49,730 bases of DNA, taken from Pseudonocardia sp. CNS-139 (GTDB lineage: Bacteria > Actinomycetota > Actinomycetes > Mycobacteriales > Pseudonocardiaceae). The translations under genes were made by a program, and so were the position numbers. The notes beneath the pieces are model-generated. The model saw nothing but the letters and a program-made list of their open reading frames with translations. It was not told the DNA's origin and ran no database searches. Shown here piece by piece: positions 8,099 to 20,451 of this stretch. Location: contig MKJX01000192.1 in the NCBI GenBank assembly GCA_001942415.1, positions 1 through 49,730 of the forward strand. Direction: 5' to 3'. Numbering within the stretch: position 1 is the stretch's first letter; the number at the start of each line of letters is the position of its first letter.

Positions 8099-9845
8099 CC
8101 GACCCTCAGGAGCTCGGGTCCCTGGCGGGCTACCAGGCCGCCTTCCGCTGCGAAGAGGGGGAGGCCGGCCAGTCGGCGGTCCTGGGCGACCACCCGCACG
8201 CCGCCCGCGTCGTCCACGGCGAGCACGACGTCGTCCGCGACGACCACCGCGCGCCCGTTCGCGTCGAGGCCGGCGGTGGCCCGGGGGAGGGCCAGCCCGG
8301 ACGCCGGGACTCCCCGCGCGAGCTGCACGGACACCGGGGTGAGGTCGGTGGTGCGCGGGCCCGGGTCGATCACCCGGCCCAGCACGCGGGTGCCGTCCAC
8401 CGCGACGAGCCCGCCGTCGGCGAGCAGCCAGCCGCGCCCGTCCGCGCGTACGACGCCCCCGGTGACGCGGCCGGTGACCGGGCCCGCCCCGGCCGGGGTG
8501 ACGACGAGCGGCGCGCCCGCCCAGGTCCGGGACCAGCGCGGACGCGTCCGGCGGGGCCGGCAGCCGCACCTCGTCGGGGCCGTGCACGAGCGACCCGGCG
8601 TCGAGCCACCACACCCCGCCGGCGCCGTCCGGCCACACCGGCCCGTCGTCGAGGCGGGTGCCGACCGGCGTGCGCTGCGTGCCCGCCACGACCGCGACCT
8701 CGCCGCCGGGCCCGGCGGAGGCCCAGCGGCCGTCCGTGCCCAGCGGCACGCCGAGCGCGTCCCGGCCGGTCCGGGCGACGGCGACCAGGTCGACGGGCGG
8801 TGCGACCGCGGCCGCGGCGGTTGTGCACTGCGGCGGGACCGGCGGCAGGTCCGTGAGCGCGGCGGCGGGGTCGGGCAGGTGCCAGAGCGCGCGCCGTCCG
8901 GGCCCTCGGCGACGAAGGCGAGGTCCCCGTCGGGGCCTGCGGCCAGCGACGAGACCGGCCCGGGCAGCGGATCGGCGACCGCGCGCAGCACGCCGTCCGG
9001 GCCGAGCCGCAGCAGGTGCGGGCCGCTCGCGAGCCAGACGGCGCCCGCGGTGTCGACGGCGAGCGGGCCCGGCTCGGCGAGGAGCTGCGCTGCGGGTCGG
9101 CGCCGAGCTCGCACGTGGCATCGAGCCCGCCGGCCAGCGGCGTCACCTCGGTGCGGCCGGCCGGGTCGGCGGTGAGCCGTTCGAGCCGGTACCCGGCCTC
9201 CTGCCCGGCGAGCCGCACGGCCCCGGCGCCGGCCGGCACGACCGCGGCGACGTCCACCGGTGCGCTGGTCAGCGGCCCGTGGATCGTGGCGACGGGCAGG
9301 TAGGTGGCGTCGGCGGTCTGCTCGCCGTCGCGTTCGCCGAGGCGCAGCAGCCGGGCCGCGCCGGGCGGGTCGGCGCTCGCCCGCACCCACAGCGTGCCGG
9401 TCGCCGGGTCGACGGGGCTCGCGGCGCTGACCCCGCGCACGGTGACGGCCGTCGGGTCGCCCGGCGCGAGCCCGGTGACGGTCAGCGCGTCCGCGCCCGA
9501 CCACCGCACGGCCCGCCCGCCGGCCACCCCGATGATCGCCGGCCGGTCCGGCGGGCCGTCCGGCGTGCGGGCCAGGAACTCCGCCCGCCCGCCGGGGCCG
9601 GGCACCGCCAGCCCGTCCCGGGTGACGGCGCCCGGCCGCCCGTCGACGACCACGGCGAGGGGTCCGGGGCCGCCGAGGCCGGCGAGGCGCACGTACGGCC
9701 CGCTCCTGCGGTGCGCCTCGCCGAGACCTGGGGGACCGCCGAGCGGGCCGGCCGGCAGGAACGGCACGGCCGCGGCGAGCAGCGCGACGGCCAGCACCGC
9801 GGGCGCGCCGACGGCCGCGAGCCCGGCCGCCGCCGTCCCGCTCAC
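8086..9845 (-). CDS. Membrane-anchored beta-propeller-like protein of unknown function
   Basis: About 586 residues. An N-terminal hydrophobic segment (APAVLAVALLAAAVPFLPAG) near residue 20 suggests a signal anchor. The rest is exported-looking and rich in short repeats of the form GPDGxLAF, GTLWVRA, GGVWWLDAG and GAVWLASG, which resemble blades of an NHL/Vgb-type propeller. I recognise no catalytic motif. Three one-base losses break it, near 9090, 8892 and 8518. The GTG start at 9845 overlaps the stop of the upstream small membrane gene. The stop lies inside repeat array A. Confidence 0.7.
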
Positions 9846-10192
9846 GGCGGCGCGACCGGGGCCACGGCGGGGCCGCGGGTCACGAGCACCGCGACCCCGA
9901 GGGCGACGCCGGCCGCCCCCGCGAGCACGGTCGCCACCCGGGCCGGACCGCCGCGCCGCAGCACGGCGAGCAGGACCGCGGCCGCGGCGAGCGCGACGAG
10001 CAGGGATCCGGCGACCGGCCCGGCCGGCTCCCACCCCGTCAGGGAGCCGGCCGGGTCCGCAGCCGCCGGCCCGGTGCCGGCCAGCAGCACCGGCCGATCG
10101 GACGCCGTCCACCAGGGCAGGGGCAGCAGCAGCGCGGGCACGGCGGCCAGCGCCGGCGCCACACCCCGCACGGACGGCGTCCTCACCGGCAC
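9842..10192 (-). CDS. Small membrane protein of unknown function
   Basis: An intact 116-residue hypothetical. Hydrophobic segments lie near residues 10-27, 60-80 and 85-108, with a Trp pair (PWWTASD) and a polar loop between the first two. The GTG start at 10192 is 35 nt after the methyltransferase stop, and its own stop overlaps the start of the propeller-like gene (GTGA). It is therefore probably the middle gene of a three-gene operon. No family is recognised. Confidence 0.65.
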   Translation of the reverse strand: MPVRTPSVRGVAPALAAVPALLLPLPWWTASDRPVLLAGTGPAAADPAGSLTGWEPAGPVAGSLLVALAAAAVLLAVLRRGGPARVATVLAGAAGVALGVAVLVTRGPAVAPVAPP

Positions 10193-10226
10193 ATCGAATC
10201 GCGAGTGCCGCCCGGGCGGCCAGCGG

Positions 10227-11063
10227 TTAGCTGCGCGTGGCCGTGACCAGCAGGTACTCCGCCTCGTAGCGGGCCGGCTCGCCGGCCGGGGCCAGGTTCG
10301 AGGCGGTCAGGAACGCGAGGAACGCCTCGTCGAGCCGGGCCGCGCGGGCCGGGTCGGCGGCGTTCGCGGCATAGACGGCGATCGTCGGGCCGTAGTTGCG
10401 CTTCCAGTACTCGCGGAACGCGAGCGGCGTCGCGCTGTGGTCGAACGTGACGGTGCGGGTCTGCGCCCGGAAGTCGCGGACGCGCCGCCGAAGAGCGTGC
10501 GGACGTGCTCCGGGTCACCCCAGAGCGGCGCGGGCGACGCGCCGGGCGGCGGCGGGGCGGCGAACGGGCCCATCGTGCGGAAGAGCTGCCCGATGAAGCC
10601 GCCGGGCGCCAGTTGATCATGCCGATGGTGCCGCCCGGCCGGCAGACGCGCAGCATCTCGTCGGCGGCGCGCTGGTGGTGCGGCGCGAACATGGCGCCCA
10701 CGCAGGACATGACGACGTCGAACGCGCCGTCGCCGAACGGGAGCGCCTCGGCGTCGGCCTCCACCCACTCGACGTCCACCTCGGCGGCCTTCGCGAGCCG
10801 GCGGCCGGTGTCGAACAGCTCGGGCGTCAGGTCGGACGCGACGACGTGCGCGCCGGCCAGCGCGGCCGGTATCGACGCGTTGCCGGTGCCGGCCGCCACG
10901 TCCAGCACGCGCCGCCCTCGCCGATCGCGCACCCCGCGACCAGGGCCGGGCCCAGCGCGGGGATGAGCTGCGCCGCGACGGCCGGGTAGTCGCCCGACGC
11001 CCACAGCGCCCGGTGTCTCGCCTTCAGCTGACGGTCGGCTTGGTCGATCTCTGCGGTGCTCAT
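10227..11063 (-). CDS. Class I SAM-dependent methyltransferase
   Basis: UbiE-like small-molecule methyltransferase of about 279 residues. Motif I is VLDVAAGTGNASIPAA, then the acidic turn ASDLTPELFD, motif II FGDGAFDVVMSCVGAMF and the post-motif RVCRPGGTIGMINW. The C-terminal part reads FREYWKRNYGPTIAVY and ends LLVTATRS. The ATG at 11063 follows a GGAGGTGG ribosome-binding site. Three frame breaks (near 10917, 10612 and 10487) scatter the protein over several frames. The substrate is unknown. It heads the minus-strand operon. Confidence 0.85.
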
Positions 11064-11225
11064 CGGAACCACCTCCACGGAACGGGTACACCGGGACCGT
11101 CACAGGCAGGCGTGTGAGGGAGCGTGTGACGGCCGGACGTGGCGCATCCGGGAGGCGGGGCTACGCTGGGTCAGCGTGACAGCCGACGTTCCTGCTGACG
11201 CGCTGCTATCAGCGGAGGCTGCGTG
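11064..11225. other. Divergent intergenic region
   Basis: 162 nt between the minus-strand methyltransferase and the radical SAM gene. I see the two ribosome-binding sites (GGAGG at 11213 on the plus strand) and a TACGCT-like -10 at 11162, but no clear operator. Confidence 0.3.
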
Positions 11226-13183
11226 ATGACAGCTCCTTCCGTGTTCGCCGATCTCGAACCGCTGCTCCCGCGGGTCGCCAAGCCGGTGCAGTACGTCGGT
11301 GGCGAGCTGAACGCGCAGCCGAAGCCCTGGGAGCCGGCCGCCGTGCGGTGGGCCCTGATGTACCCCGACGCGTACGAGGTCGGGCTGCCCAACCAGGGCG
11401 TCATGATCCTCTACGAGCTGCTGAACGAGCGGCCGGACGCGCTGGCCGAGCGCTGCTACGCCGTGTGGCCCGACCTCGAGGCGCTCATGCGCGAGCACGG
11501 GGTGCCCGCGTTCACCGTCGACTCGCACCGCCCGCTCGGGGCGTTCGACCTGATCGGCGTCAGCTTCTCGACGGAGCTGGGCTACACCAACCTGCTCACG
11601 GCGCTCGACCTGGCCGGCATCCCGCTGCACGCGGCCGACCGCGGTGTCGACCACCCGGTCGTGGTGGCCGGCGGGCACGCCGCGTTCAACCCGGAGCCGA
11701 TCGCGGACTTCGTCGACGTGGCGGCGATCGGCGACGGCGAGGAGGTCGTCGGCGAGATCACCGACGTCGTCAAGGCGTGGAAGGCCGAGGGCCGGCCGGG
11801 CGGGCGGCGCGAGCTGCTGCTGCGGCTGGCCGCGGTGGACGGCTGCTACGTCCCGTCGTTCTACGCGTGACGTACGGCGCCGACGGCGCGATCGCGTCGG
11901 TCGCGCCGACCGACGAGCGGGTGCCGCGCACCGTCACCAAGCGCACCACCGTGGACCTGGACGCCTGGCCGTACCCGAAGCAGCCGCTGGTGCCGCTCGC
12001 CGAGACCGTGCACGAGCGGGCGAGCGTGGAGATCTTCCGCGGCTGCACCCGCGGCTGCCGCTTCTGCCAGGCCGGGATGATCACCCGGCCGGTGCGCGAG
12101 CGGACACTGGCGGGCATCGGCGAGATGGTCGACGCCGCCGTGCGCGCGAGCGGGTTCGACGAGGTCGGGCTGCTGTCGCTGTCGTCGGCCGACCACTCCG
12201 AGATCGCCGAGATCACCAAGGGCCTGGCCGACCGCTACGAGGGCACGAACACGTCGCTGTCGCTGCCGAGCACGCGCGTCGACGCGTTCAACATCGACCT
12301 CGCCAACGAGATCTCCCGCAACGGCCGCCGCTCCGGGCTGACGTTCGCCCCCGAGGGCGGGTCCGAGCGGATCCGGCGCGTGATCAACAAGATGGTGTCG
12401 GAGGACGACCTCATCCGCACCGTCTCCGACGCGTTCGCGCAGGGCTGGCGGCAGGTGAAGCTCTACTTCATGTGCGGCCTGCCCACCGAGGAGGACGAGG
12501 ACGTCCTGCAGATCGCGGACATGGCGCACAACGTCATCCGCGCGGGGCGCGAGGCGTCCGGGCGCAACGACGTGCGCTGCACGATCTCGATCGGCGGGTT
12601 CGTGCCGAAGCCGCACACGCCGTTCCAGTGGGCCGCGCAGGCGCACCCGGACGTCGTCGACGCGCGGCTGCGCAAGCTGCGCGAGAAGGTCAACGGCGAC
12701 CGCAAGCTCGGCCGCAACGTGGGCATGCGCTACCACGACGGCGAGCCGTCGCTGGTGGAGGGGCTGCTGGCGCGCGGCGACCGGCGGGTCGGGCGCGTGA
12801 TCGAACGGGTGTGGCGCGACGGCGGCCGGTTCGACGGCTGGCGCGAGCACTTCTCCTACCAGCGCTGGACGGACGCGTGCGGCGGCGGAGCTGGGCCCGC
12901 TCGGCGTCTCGCTGGAGTGGTTCACCACGCGCGAGCGCGAGCGCGCCGAGGTGCTCCCGTGGGACCACCTCGACTCCGGGCTCGAACGCGACTGGCTCTG
13001 GGACGACTGGCAGGACGCGCTGGAGGCACGCGAGCAGGACGACTGCCGCTGGACGCCGTGCTTCGACTGCGGCGTCTGCCCCTCGACCGGCACGACATCG
13101 AGGTCGGCCCGAGTGGCACCACCCTTCTCCCGCTCACCGTCGTGAACCCGCTGACCAGGGCGGACGCGGGCGCGGGTGGCTGA
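11226..13183 (+). CDS. TIGR03960 family radical SAM protein
   Basis: Radical SAM enzyme of about 652 residues, function not established. A B12-binding-like N-terminal domain (YPDAYEVGLPNQGVMILYEL) precedes the cluster motif CTRGCRFC near residue 273, which ligates the 4Fe-4S cluster. The block LTFAPEGGSERIR is typical of the family, and Cys-rich CFDCGVC sits near the C-terminus. The partner family TIGR03936/DUF2344, usually next door, lies 17.7 kb away at 30902. Frame breaks occur near 11867, 12881 and 13092. The start is ATG 11226, or GTG 11223, after GGAGG. Confidence 0.9.
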
Positions 13184-13693
13184 GGGCACCGGCAGCGGAC
13201 CGCAGGTCGGCATCCGCGTCGCGGACGAGCGCGACGTCGCCGCGCTCGCCGCGCTGCGCCGCTCCTGGCTGGAGGAGCGCACCGGCCGCCGGTGGAGGAC
13301 CCGGGCTTCGAGGCGGCGTTCGCGCAGTGGTGGCGCATCGAGCTGCCGCGGCGGACGTTCTGGCTGGCCGAGGTGGGCACCCCGCGCGCCGGCTTCACGG
13401 CCGTGGGCTCGATCAACGTCGTCGAGATCGTGCACATGCCGCGCCCGGGCGCGCGCGGCGGGCGGATCGGGCACGTCGGCAACGCGTTCGTGCTCGCGTC
13501 GTTCGCCGACAAGGGCGTGCCGGGCGCGCTGCTCGCCGCGGTGATCGAGCACGCGAGGTCCCGCCGCTACCGGCGGCTGCTGCTGGCCCCGACGGCCGGG
13601 AGCGCCGCGTTCTACCGCCGCGCCGGCTTCACCCCGGTGGGGGAGTCGCTGCTGTCGTTCGACCCGGAGCCCCGCCCCGCGCCGGCCTCCTGA
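13176..13693 (+). CDS. GNAT family N-acetyltransferase
   Basis: About 173 residues. It starts AEGTGSGPQVGIRVADERDVAALAAL, a typical GNAT beginning. After one frame break near 13291 come the central strand HVGNAFVLASFADKGVPGALL, in which the usual acetyl-CoA loop glycines are partly replaced, and the C-terminal TAGSAAFYRRAGFTPVGES. The acceptor is unknown. The GTG start overlaps the last 8 nt of the radical SAM gene in another frame, so the two are likely coupled. Confidence 0.8.
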
Positions 13694-13763
13694 TCGCTGA
13701 CCGCCCGTGGTCGGACCACATCCCGCGGTAACGTCCGCTGGTCACGGGGCGTTAGCACCGGGC

Positions 13764-14456
13764 GTGGACGCGAACTCGTTCTCGCTCACCCCCGAGGAGC
13801 GCAAGGAGGGTTACGCCGCGCTGTTCGAGTTCGCCGCCGGGTTGGTGCTCGGCCCGATCGCCCCGTTCGCGGTGCTCGCCGGGCGTTACCTGTACGACCG
13901 GCGCAAAATGATCTTCGACGGCCGCGGCCGGCCGCGCGCGGTCGCCACCGGGACGCCCGACGGGGAGCCGCTGGTCCTGCGCCCGGCGCTGACGCCGTCG
14001 GCGCGCGAGATCGGGCTGCGCGACGGGGACCCGGTGGCGGTGGTCGTCACGGGGAACGCGGACGCGCCGGTCTGGCGCTGGGCGCCCCCACGCCGCGAGC
14101 TGGTGGTGCCGGGCCGGGTCGGAGAGGAGATCGAGGTCGCGCTGCCGCCCGGCGGCTACGCGCTGGGGGCGTTCGCCGGCCGGCCCGACCGGCTCTTCGC
14201 CGAGCCGCACCCGTTCACGGCGACGCACGGCGCGACCGTCTCGCCCGGCCGCCCGGTGGACGTCGAGCTGTCCGCGGCGGGCCTGCGCCCGCGGCTTCCC
14301 GTGACGCCGCCGGCACCGCCCGCCGCCCCGTGGTGGACGGCCGAACGCCGGTGCCCGATGTGCGGCCGGCTCTACTTCGGCACGCTCGCGATCCACACCG
14401 CGTACCTGTGCCCGGCCCACCCGGTTCCGGCGGCCCGCCGCGCGACGGAGGCCTGA
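13764..14456 (+). CDS. Hypothetical protein with C-terminal zinc-ribbon-like motif
   Basis: An intact 230-residue protein without a recognised family. Residues about 18-36 form one possible membrane segment (GLVLGPIAPFAVLAGRYLY). The middle is an all-beta-looking domain. The C-terminus carries CPMC near residue 203 and a later CPAH, which could bind zinc. The GTG at 13764 was chosen because it gives DANSFSLTPEERKEGYAALF and no better ribosome-binding site exists. A nearby frame could extend it upstream to 13707. Confidence 0.6.
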   Translation: MDANSFSLTPEERKEGYAALFEFAAGLVLGPIAPFAVLAGRYLYDRRKMIFDGRGRPRAVATGTPDGEPLVLRPALTPSAREIGLRDGDPVAVVVTGNADAPVWRWAPPRRELVVPGRVGEEIEVALPPGGYALGAFAGRPDRLFAEPHPFTATHGATVSPGRPVDVELSAAGLRPRLPVTPPAPPAAPWWTAERRCPMCGRLYFGTLAIHTAYLCPAHPVPAARRATEA

Positions 14457-14515
14457 CCCGCCCGCGTGCTTGGATCGACCTGCGGGATCCATCGGCGGAT
14501 CAGGAGGTGGGATTG

Positions 14516-15415
14516 GTGCTCAGCGGCGTGCACCACGTCGGACATGTGGTGCGGGACATGCCCGCGGCTCGGGAGCTCTACCGGCGGATGGGGTTCCGGG
14601 TACCGCTCCCGTCGGTGCCGGCGCTCCCGGGGCCGGACGGCGGGCCGCCGGAGCCGTTCGGCGCCGGGAACACGCACGTCGCGTTCCGGGGGAGCTTCCT
14701 GGAGCTGGTCACGGTGGTCGACGGCGGCACGCTCGGCGAGGCCACCACGGTGGCGCTGGAGGTGCCGGCCGCGGTCCGGGGCCGGGTGGCGGGCGCCATC
14801 GCCGCCACGGCCGCGCGGCTGGCGGCGGCGCTCGCCCGTTTCGAGGGCCTGCACATCCTCGTGTTCACCACCCCGGACGCCGACACCGCCGCCGGGTACC
14901 TCACGGCGGCGGGCGTCCCGCACGAGGAGGTGACGCGGCTGCGCGGCGCGGGCGGCGTGCCGCTCGGCTTCCTGGAGCTGGACGGCCGCAGCCCGGAGGG
15001 CCGCCTCGCCGTCGCCGAGGCGCTGCCCGACCCCGGCGCCGCGCACCCCAACGGCGCGTTCGCGCTGGTCGGAGCCGTGCTCTGCGTCGCGGGCGACGAG
15101 CTGGGCGCCACCGTCCGGCGCTACGCGCGCTACCTCGACGAGGAGCCGCGCACCGCCGGCCCGGCGCGTGTGTTCGACCTGGGCGACCAGCGCGTCGCGG
15201 TGGTGCCGGCCGCGGCGCTCGGCGACGTCCTGCCCGGCGAGGAGCCCCCGGCCCTCCCGGCGTTCGTCGCGTCGGTGGTCGCGGTCCGCGACCTGACGGC
15301 CACCGCCGACCTCCTGGCGAGAGCCGGAGTACCGACCCACCCCACACCGGCAGGCGACCTCCTGGTCCCGGCGAAGGCGGCCCACGGCGCGGCACTTGTG
15401 TTCCGGCAAGGCTGA
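14516..15415 (+). CDS. Glyoxalase-like (VOC superfamily) protein
   Basis: An intact 299-residue protein with two VOC-type halves. The first begins GVHHVGHVVRDMPAARELY, with a candidate metal-binding His, and continues to NTHVAFRGSFLELVTVVDG. The second half holds FALVGAVLCVAGDELG. The pattern fits the glyoxalase-like family PF13468, whose members are mostly uncharacterised. AGGAGG at 14502-14507 sits 8 nt before the GTG at 14516 and decides the start. It ends against a long bidirectional hairpin. Confidence 0.78.
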   Translation: MLSGVHHVGHVVRDMPAARELYRRMGFRVPLPSVPALPGPDGGPPEPFGAGNTHVAFRGSFLELVTVVDGGTLGEATTVALEVPAAVRGRVAGAIAATAARLAAALARFEGLHILVFTTPDADTAAGYLTAAGVPHEEVTRLRGAGGVPLGFLELDGRSPEGRLAVAEALPDPGAAHPNGAFALVGAVLCVAGDELGATVRRYARYLDEEPRTAGPARVFDLGDQRVAVVPAAALGDVLPGEEPPALPAFVASVVAVRDLTATADLLARAGVPTHPTPAGDLLVPAKAAHGAALVFRQG

Positions 15416-15417
15416 CG

Positions 15418-15481
15418 GCACACACCTCCCGTACTCCGCACACACGTCCTGACATGTGTGCGGAGGCCGGGAGGTGTGTGC
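15418..15481. terminator. Bidirectional hairpin terminator, 27-nt arms
   Basis: Left arm 15418-15444 begins GCACACACCTCCCG and ends CTCCGCACACA. The right arm 15455-15481 is its reverse complement with two mismatches, and the loop is 10 nt. It lies exactly between two convergent genes (stops at 15415 and 15484), so it can terminate both. There is no T-run. Confidence 0.8.
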
Positions 15482-15483
15482 GG

Positions 15484-16152
15484 TCACTCGGGCGACACGT
15501 CGGCGGGGAAGACCGCGTCGACCTCCACCTCCACCAGCCAGCCGGCCACCGGGAGGCTGGCGACCTCCAGGGCGAAGCGGCTGGGGCGGGTGGGGTTGCG
15601 CAGCAGCGGGGCGGCCGGCTCCGCCGAGCCCAGCGGCACGAGCACGGTGTCGCCCGTGGCCAGGTCGGTGTTGGCGAAGTACTGGCGGTAGGCGCGGTTC
15701 CAGCCGGCGTAGTCGGCGCGGTCGGTGCCGGGGGCGTTGTCGAGGAAGACGCGCATGCTCGTCACGTTCTCCAGGGTCAGGCCCTGCAGCTCCAGGTTCT
15801 CCCGGATGTTGCGCAGCACGTTGAGGCCCTGCGCCTCGGTGATCGTGACCCCGGCCGGGAGCGTCCCGCCGGTGAACATCGACGTGTCGATGTAGGACTC
15901 GGGCGTGCCGTCGGCGGCCGCGCTGTTGAGCCGGGTCGGGCCGAGGCCGCTGGTCTTGTACAGGTGCGCGCCGGCGCCGAGCGCGACGCCCTCGGCGATC
16001 ATCGGGTTGGCCTCGCCCTCGGGCAGCACCGGGCGGGACAGGAACGGCGGCACGGCCGGCTCGGCCGGCGTGGTGGCGGCCCCGCAACCGGCTCCGACCA
16101 GCGCGAACGCGACGGCCGACGCGGCAACCAGGGCACGGCGGGAGTGCGACAT
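15484..16152 (-). CDS. Lipoprotein of the RidA/YjgF family
   Basis: A 222-residue RidA-type protein with a lipoprotein signal peptide: basic MSHSRRALV, hydrophobic core, then lipobox VGAGC at residues about 19-23. RidA proteins hydrolyse reactive imines/enamines to ketones and ammonia. The conserved C-terminal arginine region (RFALEVASLP...LVEVEVDAVFP) is kept. Cytosolic RidA is about 130 residues, so both the export signal and the extra length are unusual. GGAG precedes the ATG at 16152. It starts 24 nt after the amine oxidase and is almost certainly co-transcribed with it. Confidence 0.85.
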   Translation of the reverse strand: MSHSRRALVAASAVAFALVGAGCGAATTPAEPAVPPFLSRPVLPEGEANPMIAEGVALGAGAHLYKTSGLGPTRLNSAAADGTPESYIDTSMFTGGTLPAGVTITEAQGLNVLRNIRENLELQGLTLENVTSMRVFLDNAPGTDRADYAGWNRAYRQYFANTDLATGDTVLVPLGSAEPAAPLLRNPTRPSRFALEVASLPVAGWLVEVEVDAVFPADVSPE

Positions 16153-16176
16153 GAGGGTTCTCCGTTCGGGGGAAGG

Positions 16177-17938
<1,762 letters not shown>

Positions 17939-19458
17939 ATGTCGGCGCTCGCGGACGCCATCGCGCGCTCGTTCTCGGCGGGGGAGCCGGAGCGTCCGGC
18001 CGTCTCGCCGCTGCGCGCGCTGGGCCGCAGGCAGCTCTCCGGGCTGGAGGTGCTGGCGCAGTCGGTGGCGACCACCGCGCCCGCCGCGTCGATGGTGGTC
18101 CTGCCGATCACGATGCTGGAGACCGGGGACCCGCTGAGCGGCCTGCTCACCGTGGTCGGGGCGACGGTCGCGATCTGGCTGGTCGCGCTGTGCGTCGCAC
18201 AGTTCACCCGGCGCCAGGCCGCGGCCGGCGGCCTGCACTCGTTCGTCTACCAGGGGCTCGGCACCCGCGCGGCGCTGACGACCGGCATCGCGATGCTGGT
18301 GAAGTTCCTGGGCAGCGCCACGCTGACGCTGCTCAGCGGCGGGCGCGCGGTGACGGCCGTGCTCGCGCAGCTGGGCGTCGACGCGAGCGGCCCCGGCGCG
18401 CAGGCGGCCGTGTACGGCGGGGTCGCCGCGGTGGTGCTGGCCGTGCTCGTGCGCGCGCCCGGGTCGGCGCCGTGGCGATCCTCGCGGTCGAGGTGTGCTC
18501 GCTGCTGTTCATCGTCGGGCTGTCCGTGCTGCCGGCGCCCGGCCCGGTCGCGCTGCCGCCCGACCCCGACGGCTCCGCGCACGGCCTGCTCTACCTGGCG
18601 CTCGCGGCGACGTTCTCGCTCGCCGGCTTCGAGAGCGCCACGTTCTTCGGGCCGGAGGCCAAGCGCCCGCTCGTGACGATCAGCCGGACGGTGCTCGTCA
18701 CGCCGATGATCTGCGGCGCGCTCTTCGTGCTCGCGGCGTGGGCGGCGTGGACCGGCCGCAGCGCCACCCTCGTCAACGCCTACCTGCACGGCACCGACTC
18801 CGGCGCGCCCGCGCTGCTCGTGCTCGCGCTGGAGGTGGGGATCTGCTGCTCGTGGCTGGCGTCGGCGACGGCGTCCTCGCACGCCGCGTCGCGGCTGGTC
18901 TACTCGATGGGCGTCGAGCGGCTGGTGCCGCGCTGGTTCACCGTGGTGCACCGGCGGTTCCGCACGCCGTACCCGGCGCTGGCCGTGATCGTCGCGCTCG
19001 TGGCGCTCGGCGCCGGGACGTTCGCGCTGGCGGACGGGGCGTTCGCGCCGGCCGTCACCGTGCTGCGGCACATCGTGCGCGCGATGGTCGTGGCGGCGTA
19101 CGTGCTGGTGGCGGCCGCGTCCGTGCGGTTCCTGCTGCGCATCCGGGAGCAGACGCCGCTGGTGGTGGCGGGCGGGCTCGTCGCCGCGACGGCCGGCACC
19201 GGGCTGCTCGGCTACCTCGTGGTCGCCACCGCGCTGGACGGGGACGTCGCCGCGCCGGTGCTGATCCTCGTCCTGCTGTCGGCGGGCCTGGTCTGGCAGC
19301 GCCGGCTGCGCCGTCCCGGGCGGCTGCACCGGATCGGGGTGTTCGACCGCGCCGAGTCGGCCGACGTGCTGCCCGGCGCCGGCACGTTCGCCCAGGACGC
19401 CGCAGGCGACGTCGTGCTGGTCCGCGGGGAGCCCGGCGATGAGCAGCGGAAACCGTGA
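17939..19458 (+). CDS. APC superfamily amino acid/amine permease
   Basis: Integral membrane transporter of about 506 residues with roughly 12-14 hydrophobic segments. The first segment region SGLEVLAQSVATTAPAAS and the block LAGFESATFFGPEAKRP are typical of APC-family amino acid or polyamine permeases. The C-terminus is a soluble tail ending DVVLVRGEPGDEQRKP. One base is lost near 18463 (VLVRAPG/RVGAVAILAVEV). Divergence from the exported amine oxidase and coupling to an IclR regulator suggest it imports the amine or its oxidation product. That is inference. Confidence 0.88.
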
Positions 19459-20180
19459 GCCGGCCGGCCACGAGCCGCGGGCCGTGCAGCGGGCGCTCGT
19501 GCTGCTGGAGGCCGTCGCGCGACTCGGGTCCGGCGCCACGGCCCGGGACATCTCGCGGCTGTCCGGCATCCCGCCGGCCACCGCGTACCGGCTGCTGAAC
19601 CTGCTCGTCGCCGACGGCTACCTGGTGCGGATCGCCGACCTCTCCGGGTTCGCGCTCGGCCGCCGCACCCGCGAGCTGGCCGGCGCGGTGCCCGTCGAGG
19701 AGCCGTCCGTGCGCGCCGTGGTGGAGGAGCTGCGGGCGCAGGTGCGGTTCGGGGTGTTCGTCGCCTCCTCGCCGACGACCGCGTCCGGTTCGTCGACCGC
19801 GACCCGGACCACGAGCTGACCAGGGAGGACGCCATCCGCACGCACCTGCACGCGTCCGCCGTCGGGAAGCTGCTGCTGGCCCAGCGCCCGCAGCTCGCGC
19901 CGGCCGCGCTGCGCCCGCTCACCGCCCGCACGATCACCGAGCCGGCCGCGCTCGCCGCCGAGCTGACCGCCATCCGGGAGAGCGGCGTCGCCCGCGAGGT
20001 GGACGAGACCCGGGTCGGCCGCTCGGCGCTCGCCGTGCCCGTCCGGGACGCGACGAGCGCGTGGTGGGGTGCCTCGTCGCGATCGGCACCACCGGCCGGC
20101 TCGGCGTGGACGACGCCGGGCTCGCCGACCTGCTGCGCAGCTACGCCGGGCGGGCGACGGGCCGGCTGAATCCGCGGTAG
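19439..20180 (+). CDS. IclR family transcriptional regulator
   Basis: About 247 residues. The N-terminal winged helix reads VQRALVLLEAV...TARDISRLSGIPPATAYRLL, followed by an effector-binding domain with HLHASAVGKLLLAQ and GVAREVDETRVG. The end, in a shifted frame, reads VGCLVAIGTTGRLGVDDAGLADLL and stops at TAG 20178. Frame breaks lie near 19775 and 20052. Its ATG lies 20 nt inside the permease gene, so it is translated from the same message and probably senses the transported compound or a product. Confidence 0.87.
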
Positions 20181-20451
20181 TCCGTGAATCCCCTAGCAGA
20201 GCCGACCGACGGTATCGGGCGCGTACGCACGGAGTTGTCCACTTCCGGCGGGGTTGTCCCCAGCCTCGGCCGACGAGCCGGTCGGCCGCCCGTAGGCGGA
20301 TAGGCTGGAGCCGGGGTCGCCCCCCTTGGGAGGGCGGGGGGTGTTCGTCGACGCCCAGTTGTCGGGCCGTCGCAGGCCGGTCACGGCACGTGATCGCGAT
20401 TCGGTAACATCATCCGCGGACGCAGGACGCCCACGGAAGAGAAGAAGCTCT
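20181..20451. other. Intergenic region upstream of the DUF574 gene
   Basis: 271 nt without a credible gene. It holds two direct copies of GTTGTCC (20233 and 20254) and a weak ribosome-binding site GGAAGAGAAGAAG before the GTG at 20452. A TAACAT box at 20405 could be the -10. Nothing else is recognised. Confidence 0.3.

Noticed and set aside
20181..20451. A small gene in the gap upstream of the first DUF574 gene
   Set aside because: The available frames are Arg-rich shadows with no start signal or family resemblance.
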